The notes under the pieces: model-generated
What the model saw: the letters and a program-made list of their open reading frames with translations, nothing else
Told to the model about the DNA's origin: nothing
Database searches by the model: none
Translations under genes and position numbers: made by a program
Source of the DNA: Lycorma delicatula
Taxonomy: Eukaryota > Arthropoda > Insecta > Hemiptera > Fulgoridae
Direction of reading: 5' to 3'
DNA length: 64,000 nt
NCBI RefSeq assembly: GCF_047948215.1
Contig: NC_134462.1
Span: 115,720,937 to 115,784,936 of the forward strand
Shown here: in pieces, positions 63,201-64,000 of the stretch
Position numbering within the stretch: the stretch's first letter is position 1
Layout of the letters: each line of letters starts with the position of its first letter

Positions 63201-63971
63201 TAATTTTTCAGTTTTGTAAATACTTAATTAAAGATGATTGTTTTAATTCCAGAAACTTCTATTGCTGAAGTATTATTATTATTATTTACATATTCTCAAA
63301 CCTATATAATTATAAACCGATATTAATTATATTCCTGCATATTAAGGAGGTAAATATTTTGCTTATACCAAAGATTTCATATGAAACAAAAACAATATTA
63401 TTTCAAATATTGGTATGTAATTTGAGAATTTGATGTCTCCACAATAAAGTTTTATTACAAGATATTACAAAAATATCTCGCTTCTTAACAGAGAATGATT
63501 TTTCGTAGAGAAACGTTGCTATTCCGAGGCAACTACGGTAATGGGTTTTACAGATACATGTATAAATATATATGTACTGATACAACATATACACTCGCAT
63601 CATATTTAAAACAAGCATACATATTCATGGCACACAAATATTAATACAAAAGACACAGATGTATACGGAGGGAAAATCAATACCACTCCACTTTCAATAG
63701 TAGTAAATGAGAATGTGTGATGGAAATTGTTTAATATTAGATGTGCGTAACAACTGCAGAGAACATAATACCTTGATGATGTCCGTAGCGGCGTAATAAT
63801 TCTCTCTTGGGAGTAATGTAGAGGGGGCCTTGTTTAGCGCTGCAGTGCATTCGTAAGGGGGCGGCCGCGAAATGGGTGGAGGCGGTGGTGTCAAATTGTA
63901 TAGAGAGGGTGAAAATTTCACTTCATCCTGAAAACTGTTCACACTCGTTAAGTCCAATGAACGACAAAGAC
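19663..63971 (-). CDS. Ddr: Discoidin domain receptor tyrosine kinase, 3' part (7 exons, partial gene)
   Basis: Receptor tyrosine kinases of the DDR family bind collagen outside the cell and signal through a cytoplasmic kinase. Seven minus-strand exons with GT-AG borders and matching phases join to 393 residues plus stop. In order: juxtamembrane segment with PPPY (residues 36-39), glycine loop GEGSFG (110-115), catalytic lysine in VVK (K142), helix-C glutamate E159, HRDLAARN (240-247), DHA in place of DFG (260-262), activation-loop YxxxYY (268-273), PIRWMAWE (282-289) and SDVWSF (300-305). The VHLCE after the glycine loop and the YxxxYY pattern are typical of DDR1/DDR2. The discoidin domains, membrane segment and 5' end lie outside the window. 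Introns, from 5' to 3', are about 4.5, 0.8, 3.7, 2.8, 0.125 and 31.2 kb. A different receptor kinase is unlikely. Whether the DHA change alters activity cannot be read from sequence. Confidence 0.93.
19967..22200. other. Intron sequence, no identified element
   Basis: The part 20380-21070 is less AT-rich than its surroundings and may hold an old unidentified transposon. I found no protein-like frame and no terminal repeats. The remainder is AT-rich. Confidence 0.4.
22206..23195 (-). pseudogene. Mariner/IS630-type transposase remnant
   Basis: Minus-strand frames match the transposase family common in insect genomes. From its start near 23190 there is a helix-turn-helix remnant, then near 22755 [10 protein letters not shown] (family pattern AHFHLSGYVNKQN). 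At about 22640 there is [20 protein letters not shown] (pattern VTVWCGLSSSGIIGPYFF). At 22390-22230 there is [15 protein letters not shown], the WPARSPDLxxCDFF block in which the catalytic aspartate is now glycine, followed by [20 protein letters not shown]. Many stops and frameshifts make it a dead copy. No terminal repeats were located. Confidence 0.75.
23413..24150. repeat. GC-rich repeat with promoter-like core and CTGACCGGCTA tail (copy 2)
   Basis: A composite of GC-rich blocks: GATGGTGTGTGGGTTTG at the left end (a similar block occurs near 47393), a GC-rich stretch at 23480-23560, a CpG-rich stretch at 23722-23850 and a right end at 24055-24145 with GCAAGCGAAGCGAGCTCTG and CTGACCGGCTAGTCATAA, shared with 1018-1215. 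The parts may be one non-autonomous element of about 740 bp or several nested ones. No protein was identified. Confidence 0.45.
23722..23855 (+). promoter_or_regulatory. Possible promoter-like CpG-rich segment
   Basis: It contains inverted CCAAT boxes (ATTGGCGC at about 23732 and GCGCCAAT at about 23771), a perfect palindrome ATCACGTGAT with an E-box core CACGTG between them, and AAGATGGCG at about 23839, the consensus of YY1-type start-site elements. Another CCAAT box (ACCAATAG) lies at about 23495. This grouping is unusual in a 60-70% AT intron. It may be a transposon promoter or an internal host promoter. No start site can be seen from sequence alone. Confidence 0.3.
24151..25890. other. 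Intron sequence, AT-rich, no gene
   Basis: No recognisable protein or repeat ends. A slightly GC-richer patch at 25425-25530 has no features I can name. Confidence 0.5.
25888..28548 (+). pseudogene. Gag-reverse transcriptase fusion ORF of R1-type LINE
   Basis: The frame opens after TAA at 25885 and runs 886 codons to TAG at 28546-28548. There is no ATG until 25981 ([10 protein letters not shown]), so it is 5'-truncated. Residues up to about 285 look like R1-type ORF1 (charged and Lys/Arg-rich, ending [14 protein letters not shown]), but the CCHC knuckles that should follow are absent. From about residue 290 it is ORF2 after the endonuclease: [14 protein letters not shown], then RT motifs [86 protein letters not shown] (catalytic DD near residue 655), [13 protein letters not shown] and IKYLGVWMD. 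The deletion removed the knuckles, the ORF1/ORF2 border and the whole endonuclease, yet kept the frame. The RT motifs are intact, so it was either recently active in another form or retained by chance. Confidence 0.87.
25891..29280 (+). mobile_element. R1-clade LINE, internally deleted (element 2)
   Basis: A 3.4-kb GC-rich insert in AT-rich intron DNA, plus strand, antisense to Ddr. It holds an open frame that fuses part of the gag-like ORF1 to the reverse transcriptase of ORF2, then a frameshifted C-terminal knuckle, then about 460 bp of 3' untranslated sequence to about 29280. R1-clade LINEs are non-LTR retrotransposons that copy RNA at a nicked target using an endonuclease and a reverse transcriptase. 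Here the endonuclease is gone and the 5' end is cut off. The 3' boundary is set by composition only, because no clear poly-A or target duplication was found. Confidence 0.88.
28549..28830 (+). pseudogene. Frameshifted C-terminal zinc-knuckle region of the R1-type LINE
   Basis: Just past the fusion stop, one frame reads [19 protein letters not shown] (from about 28583) and another [20 protein letters not shown] (28676-28735), ending in a stop at 28815. LTQFLSGHG...YLHR followed by C-x2-C...H...C-x-KW is the usual end of R1-clade ORF2. Three different frames are used within 300 bp, so at least two indels broke the protein here. The sequence GTGAGTACTTACATCGGTAA next to GTAAGTACTCACC forms an inverted repeat near 28620-28650 and may mark one indel. 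Confidence 0.75.
29281..29542. other. Short intron spacer between LINE and SINE
   Basis: AT-rich to mixed sequence. No feature seen apart from the left target duplication of the SINE at 29543-29558. Confidence 0.5.
29543..29558. repeat. Target-site duplication, left copy
   Basis: TTCGCCTTATCGACTT. It matches 29855-29870 at 15 of 16 positions and brackets the SINE exactly. Confidence 0.88.
29559..29854 (-). repeat. Full-length tRNA-derived SINE (family B) with target duplication
   Basis: On the minus strand it starts AAACCCACCGGCTTGGTCTA (A-box region GTGGTGAACGCG) and has the B-box-like GCGTTCAAGTCCTAG, a body with CAATTAACCACACATCTCAG and TTGTACAAGACTACACTTCA, and an A-rich tail CTTAAAAAGAAAAAGAAAC. 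It is flanked by TTCGCCTTATCGACTT (29543-29558) and TTCGTCTTATCGACTT (29855-29870), a 16-bp target-site duplication with one mismatch. This shows a fairly recent LINE-driven insertion. A second diverged copy lies at 56066-56285. Confidence 0.9.
29855..29870. repeat. Target-site duplication, right copy
   Basis: TTCGTCTTATCGACTT, partner of 29543-29558. Confidence 0.88.
30560..30925 (+). pseudogene. Jockey-clade LINE reverse transcriptase C-terminal scrap (copy 1)
   Basis: From 30581 a plus frame reads [20 protein letters not shown], then [20 protein letters not shown]. Jockey elements have NKLLLYKxILKPIWTYGIQLWGTASxSNIEIIQRFQSK here. Near 30800, in another frame, [15 protein letters not shown] matches the last part (HxNxLVxNL). 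Stops and frameshifts throughout. The region 30240-30560 is of similar composition and may be its upstream part, but I could not align it. Confidence 0.75.
31152..31869. mobile_element. 718-bp foldback element (long inverted repeat, MITE-like)
   Basis: Left end ATTTTAATCGCCCCAGGCG followed by TTTCTCGTAAACTACGCA. The right end is its inverse (TGCGTAGTTTACGAGAAAAC, CGCCTTGGGCGATTAAAAT). The pairing continues inward: CAGATTGGAGAGGGACACCT pairs with the inverse of AGGTGTAACTCTCAAATCTG, and ACGGCTAACCACCAGAGATAG pairs with the inverse of CTATTTCGATGGTTAACCGT. Almost the whole element is therefore an imperfect palindrome with arms of about 330 bp. There is no coding frame. This is the structure of a foldback or hairpin MITE, moved by a transposase encoded elsewhere. 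Superfamily unknown. Confidence 0.85.
32617..33045 (+). pseudogene. RTE-like reverse transcriptase fragment with FADD motif
   Basis: This 142-codon open part spans [11 protein letters not shown], the catalytic FADDIVFL at about 32731, the [16 protein letters not shown] block and [13 protein letters not shown] [15 protein letters not shown], ending [16 protein letters not shown]. The palm catalytic aspartates are intact. The fingers upstream are broken by a deletion and stops (32320-32410, 32480-32610), so it cannot work. Confidence 0.82.
33184..33500 (+). pseudogene. RTE-like LINE C-terminal fragment
   Basis: Continues the same element after a stop: [85 protein letters not shown]. It matches the conserved carboxy end of RTE-type ORF2 (GHILRHxxIxxxxLEGKxEGKRxRGRxRxxxxxxI). 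A frameshift follows before the final WRAAS-type block. Confidence 0.75.
33536..36055. other. AT-rich intron sequence, no gene
   Basis: No convincing open frames. A GTCAT/ATGTC repeat occurs near 34246-34263, and a small hairpin GCTACC-CTTGC-GGTAGC near 35497-35513. Nothing else seen. Confidence 0.55.
36194..36290. repeat. (CA)n-(TA)n compound microsatellite
   Basis: About 50 bp of CA/AC repeats running straight into about 45 bp of TA repeats, preceded by CGGGCGCGCGTGCC. This is almost 110 bp of alternating purine-pyrimidine. The open frames of His-Thr and Tyr-Ile repeats here are translations of the repeat and not genes. Confidence 0.97.
36783..37170 (+). pseudogene. Jockey-clade LINE reverse transcriptase C-terminal scrap (copy 2)
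   Basis: From 36783 one frame reads [47 protein letters not shown]. After stops come [13 protein letters not shown] and [12 protein letters not shown]. Jockey has IPQSDxVKYLGMHLDRRLxWKxHIxxKRKQLxLxLRxLYWLI...LYKSLLKPVWTYGIQLWGTASNSNIxI in this place. Four or more stops, no catalytic motif left. Boundaries come from the readable match only. Confidence 0.78.
37440..37965. repeat. Unclassified dispersed-repeat candidate with palindromic end
   Basis: Non-coding stretch less AT-rich than its flanks, including CTGACCAAGTTTGCTCAAAA and TCCAGTAGTTCTGGAAATAT. It ends in GCTCTGCTATAGCAGAGC (37901-37918, a perfect palindrome), and CAGCTCTGCTATAGC recurs at 37940. The wording resembles non-autonomous elements common in insects, but no family can be assigned. 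Confidence 0.4.
37966..38884. other. AT-rich intron sequence, no gene
   Basis: Low-complexity sequence. Nothing recognisable on either strand. Confidence 0.55.
39046..39243 (+). pseudogene. R1-type RT fragment: finger/palm start
   Basis: [20 protein letters not shown], then [20 protein letters not shown], then [12 protein letters not shown]. This is RT block QFGFRxGRSTxDA...[11 protein letters not shown]. The first catalytic aspartate region reads [10 protein letters not shown], close to [11 protein letters not shown] deletion and stop follow before the GVLQGS block. Confidence 0.8.
39266..39754 (+). pseudogene. R1-type RT palm fragment with YADG in place of YADD
   Basis: 162 codons: [77 protein letters not shown]. 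The second catalytic aspartate of YADD has become glycine, and [10 protein letters not shown] reads [10 protein letters not shown], so the polymerase would be dead even if the frame were whole. The next open frame (39714-40214) overlaps in another phase. Confidence 0.85.
39714..40214 (+). pseudogene. R1-type ORF2 thumb/linker fragment
   Basis: Open for 166 codons: [78 protein letters not shown]. It is typical of the stretch after the RT in R1-clade ORF2. A shift near 40085 breaks into another frame before the expected LTQFLSGHG and knuckle blocks, which are mostly missing. Confidence 0.82.
40791..41455. other. Intron sequence, no gene
   Basis: AT-rich, with a slightly GC-richer stretch at 41175-41345. 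No match recognised. Confidence 0.45.
41460..41625 (-). other. Short open frame in a GC-richer patch, unidentified
   Basis: On the minus strand an open stretch of about 50 codons reads [52 protein letters not shown], stop. Composition is distinctly GC-richer than around. I do not recognise the protein. It has no start codon in a good context and no clear splice borders. It could be an old transposon or gene scrap, or an antisense reading of one. Confidence 0.3.
41626..44211. other. AT-rich intron sequence, no gene
   Basis: No readable protein. CCCTATTAAGTTGA (42796) and TCCTATTAAGTCGA (43618) are similar blocks 820 bp apart in the same orientation. Their meaning is unknown. Confidence 0.5.
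44214..45522 (-). mobile_element. Mariner-family DNA transposon, near full length, inactive
   Basis: Terminal inverted repeats: GGGTGGGCGGGAAGTCCC at the left and the inverse of GGGATTTCCCACCCATCC at the right, agreeing at 14 of the innermost 17 positions. The left end follows TA, the target used by this superfamily. The right flank reads AA, one base off. Length 1309 bp, normal for mariner. The minus strand carries a transposase in broken frames (see next entry). Confidence 0.85.
44287..45150 (-). pseudogene. Mariner transposase pseudogene
   Basis: Transposases of this family cut and paste the element with a DDD/E active site. Minus strand, in order: helix-turn-helix [34 protein letters not shown], a stop, then FSEE (expected FSDE, so the first catalytic aspartate appears to be glutamate). 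After that come [62 protein letters not shown] (second aspartate), and in another frame [15 protein letters not shown] (third). It ends [20 protein letters not shown] and a stop near 44287. At least three frame changes. Confidence 0.82.
45523..46318. other. AT-rich intron sequence, no gene
   Basis: Nothing recognised. Confidence 0.5.
46319..46642 (+). other. Open frame of about 107 codons, unidentified
   Basis: Open from a TAG at 46316 to TAA at 46640. No ATG occurs before the middle. It reads [54 protein letters not shown], and near the end [17 protein letters not shown]. The residue mix is more protein-like than most chance frames nearby. [19 protein letters not shown] slightly recalls the end of a BTB domain, but that is a guess. 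GAACAG|GTATAA at its end could be a donor. A chance frame remains likely. Confidence 0.2.
46740..46830 (-). repeat. tRNA-derived SINE, family A copy 3 (head only)
   Basis: The minus strand has TTCATCCGGAGATCCCGGGT followed by TCGAATCCCAGACAAGC, the same B-box region as at 13659-13806. Truncated at the 5' head and diverged in the body. Confidence 0.6.
47385..47600. repeat. Unclassified repeat fragment
   Basis: Begins AATGGTGCGTAGGCTTGTTTG, like the left edge of the 23.4-kb repeat (GATGGTGTGTGGGTTTG). Later has TAGCGCCACATAAATGAGTG. Not AT-rich like its flanks. No protein. Confidence 0.35.
47757..48200 (+). repeat. Dispersed repeat, family C copy 1
   Basis: Shares long blocks with 53571-53965: TTTTCAATGATGTATCATAA, GTGGTACTTATTTTCATTGG, TTCCAG, TTTTAATTAATGAAATATTT, GATCTTACAAGGGGAAGGCA, and the right-end block GGCGTACAAGGAAGTCAT. 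Non-coding. Lacks the left hairpins of the other copy, so it is truncated. Confidence 0.8.
49371..49523 (-). repeat. tRNA-derived SINE, family A copy 2
   Basis: Same arrangement as at 13659-13806: minus-strand head with CGGAGTGGTAGCGTCTCTCG and the B box GGTTCGAATCCCGGTC, body with CACATCCCACACACAAGCTT and GGGGCGATATCATAAAG, then AAAAAA. An extra 20 bp or so lies between body and B box compared with copy 1. Confidence 0.78.
49524..51165. other. 5' part of the giant intron, AT-rich
   Basis: No element recognised. The donor GTAAGC lies at 51165-51160. Confidence 0.5.
51166..51307 (-). CDS. Ddr: Ddr exon: activation segment with DHA in place of DFG
   Basis: 142 bp, acceptor TTTTTCAG, donor CTC|GTAAGC. 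It starts [18 protein letters not shown] (the NC follows HRDLAAR), then [12 protein letters not shown], then [16 protein letters not shown]. The metal-binding aspartate of the usual DFG is present (codon 51267-51265), but the next two residues are histidine and alanine. The YxxxYY pattern of DDR activation loops is kept, as is PIRWMAWE. The exon ends just before a 31.2-kb intron. The next exon starts [10 protein letters not shown], in phase 0, matching GKFTTASDVW of human DDRs. Confidence 0.94.
51433..51525 (-). CDS. Ddr: Ddr exon: helix E and catalytic loop (HRDLAA)
   Basis: 93 bp, acceptor CCTTTTCCAG, donor AG|GTACGT. It reads [19 protein letters not shown] and then [11 protein letters not shown]. 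The catalytic aspartate of HRD is present. Donor bases AG plus the first A of the next exon give the arginine of LAAR. Only 125 bp of intron separates this exon from the next, the shortest intron in the gene. Confidence 0.94.
52528..52592. repeat. GC-rich fragment with hairpin
   Basis: CCGTTGGGGGAGGAAAAAGC followed by GCCGTCAG-GCCCGCA-CTGACGGC, a perfect 8-bp stem at about 52560-52582. Isolated in AT-rich DNA and probably a transposon scrap. Confidence 0.4.
53287..53327. repeat. Perfect 41-bp palindrome (19-bp arms, GAA loop)
   Basis: Left arm 53287-53305 (core TTACGTCCTTGTAC), loop GAA, right arm 53309-53327 (core GTACAAGGACGTAA). All 19 positions pair. Confidence 0.95.
53287..53965 (+). 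mobile_element. Dispersed repeat, family C copy 2, with subterminal hairpins
   Basis: The left end has two hairpins: a perfect 19-bp stem with GAA loop (53287-53327, core TCCTTGTACGAAGTACAAGGA) and the same core again at 53344-53364. The right end has GGCGTACAAGGAAGTCATGT, the inverse of the core, then GATGTCCACATCAG. The middle shares long blocks with 47757-48200. The inverse ends suggest a DNA transposon or foldback-like element without its own gene. Superfamily unknown. Confidence 0.7.
54329..54514 (-). CDS. Ddr: Ddr exon: helix C, hinge and helix D
   Basis: 186 bp, acceptor TATTTTAG, donor AG|GTATGT. It reads [18 protein letters not shown], then [19 protein letters not shown] (strands 4 and 5, hinge), then [13 protein letters not shown] (helix D). 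The glutamate in LRET matches the salt-bridge glutamate of LKE in vertebrate DDRs, and GDLPTFL matches GDLNQFL. The end ([10 protein letters not shown]) is the variable kinase insert. The serine that starts the next exon is split across the border. Confidence 0.92.
55031..55080. repeat. Hexamer tandem repeat (TTAACG)n
   Basis: Seven or so units of GTTAAC/TTAACG with TTAATG variants at both ends. The unit is its own inverse, so the array can fold either way. Confidence 0.93.
56066..56285 (+). repeat. tRNA-derived SINE, family B copy 2 (diverged)
   Basis: Plus strand: GGCTCGTCGTAAATCAGTGA, TTCGAAGTCGAAGATTCTGA, TACGGATTTGAATGCTAGAC, CAATTAACCACACGTCTAAG, TTGTACAAGACTACATTTCA, TATTATCCTCATC. 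The blocks appear in the same order as in the complete copy at 29559-29854. The tRNA head is partly lost. Opposite orientation to the other copy. Confidence 0.8.
58169..58278 (-). CDS. Ddr: Ddr exon: catalytic lysine
   Basis: 110 bp, acceptor TTTTTTTCAG, donor AA|GTAAGT. It encodes [15 protein letters not shown], a short spacer, then [17 protein letters not shown]. The lysine of VVK aligns with the ATP-anchoring lysine of VAVK in vertebrate DDRs. The last two bases (AA) join the first G of the next exon to make a lysine codon, so the phase is confirmed. Confidence 0.92.
58279..59087 (-). other. Ddr intron (0.8 kb)
   Basis: Bounded by GTATGT at 59087 and TTTTTTTCAG at 58279. A plus-strand open frame of 108 codons (58418-58744) is Phe/Leu/Tyr-rich with no recognisable domain and is most likely chance. 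Confidence 0.85.
59088..59237 (-). CDS. Ddr: Ddr exon: linker and glycine loop
   Basis: The exon has exactly 50 codons, phase 0 at both ends, with acceptor TTTTTTCAG and donor ATG|GTATGT. The first 35 residues are a charged, proline-containing linker. The exon ends [15 protein letters not shown], the ATP-binding glycine loop, which continues into VHLCE of the next exon. Human DDR2 has GEGQFGEVHLCE at this place. Confidence 0.92.
59238..63771 (-). other. Ddr intron (4.5 kb)
   Basis: Bounded by GTATTA at 63771 and TTTTTTCAG at 59238. Holds the 440-bp foldback element (59531-59970) and a GC-richer patch at 60480-60720 (with CATCGGCGAGACGGGTGAGC) that I cannot name. A patch at 62690-62950 is also less AT-rich. 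No protein seen. Confidence 0.85.
59531..59970. mobile_element. 440-bp foldback element
   Basis: Left arm from 59536 (AAAGTTAATATATATAAAAC, CGCTTACCAACAATTGAA, GCGCTTTCGGAATTAAATTT, AACTCTCATATTGTCCTATT, ACTTCACATGTAAATTATAA, CAATTGGTCGTCATAT). The right arm is the inverse (ATATGACGACCAATTG at about 59785 through GCGGTTTTTTGTATATTAAC at 59945). Arms of about 185 bp pair with few mismatches round a spacer of about 60 bp. No coding frame. Structure of a hairpin MITE. Confidence 0.88.
63772..63971 (-). CDS. Ddr: Ddr exon: cytoplasmic juxtamembrane segment, proline-rich
   Basis: The acceptor is CAG|GT at 63972 and the donor AAG|GTATTA at 63771. The exon is 200 bp: two bases completing a split codon, then 66 codons. 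It encodes a run of five prolines and then RPPPYE, a PPxY motif of the type that WW domains bind. It ends [10 protein letters not shown], which resembles the HYAEADIV stretch before the DDR1 kinase domain. Tyrosines Y24, Y39, Y58 and Y59 are possible phosphosites by analogy. The preceding exon is outside the window. Confidence 0.85.
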
Positions 63972-64000
63972 CTGAAAAAAAAAGAAATTAATTTAGACGT

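Noticed and set aside
1..64000. CRISPR array, operon or prokaryotic defence system
   Set aside because: No spaced repeats of the right form, no dense coding, and clear spliceosomal introns; the window is animal nuclear DNA.

Overview
This is AT-rich nuclear DNA from an animal, most likely an insect. GT-AG introns interrupt a receptor-kinase gene, and the rest is full of remnants of R1-, Jockey- and RTE-type LINEs, mariner, hAT and Helitron elements, tRNA-derived SINEs, foldback elements and TA/CA microsatellites. The transposon mix and the SINE type suggest a hemipteran, but that is an inference. There are no bacterial operons, CRISPR arrays, rRNA genes or convincing tRNA genes.

The only recognisable host gene is the 3' part of a discoidin domain receptor tyrosine kinase (Ddr) on the minus strand. 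Seven exons (63971-63772, 59237-59088, 58278-58169, 54514-54329, 51525-51433, 51307-51166, 19965-19663) join in a single frame to give 393 residues: a proline-rich juxtamembrane part with a PPPY motif, then a whole kinase domain and the stop codon. The discoidin domains, the membrane segment and the promoter lie beyond the right edge. The last intron is 31.2 kb. In the activation segment the usual DFG reads DHA, although the other catalytic residues and the YxxxYY loop are kept.

Region by region: 1-19.6 kb is 3' flank of Ddr, with a Helitron helicase scrap (2.8 kb), a decayed hAT element with target duplication (6.9-8.1 kb), a SINE (13.7 kb) and an R1-type LINE tail (16.5-17.6 kb). The giant intron (20-51 kb) holds two mariner-type remnants (22.2-23.2 and 44.2-45.5 kb), a GC-rich promoter-like repeat (23.4-24.15 kb), an R1-type LINE with an in-frame gag-RT fusion (25.9-29.3 kb), a SINE with a 16-bp target duplication (29.6 kb), two Jockey scraps (30.6 and 36.8 kb), a 718-bp foldback element (31.2 kb), a deleted RTE-like LINE (32.2-33.5 kb), a long CA/TA microsatellite (36.2 kb), a third R1-type LINE (38.9-40.8 kb) and more SINEs and dispersed repeats. 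The 51-64 kb part holds six of the seven exons, a repeat with perfect hairpins (53.3 kb), another SINE and a 440-bp foldback element (59.5 kb).

No element appears able to move. Every LINE piece lies on the plus strand, antisense to Ddr. I found no new multi-gene system. The points most worth a second look are the DHA kinase motif, the in-frame gag-RT fusion, the foldback and hairpin repeats, and the promoter-like GC island inside the giant intron.
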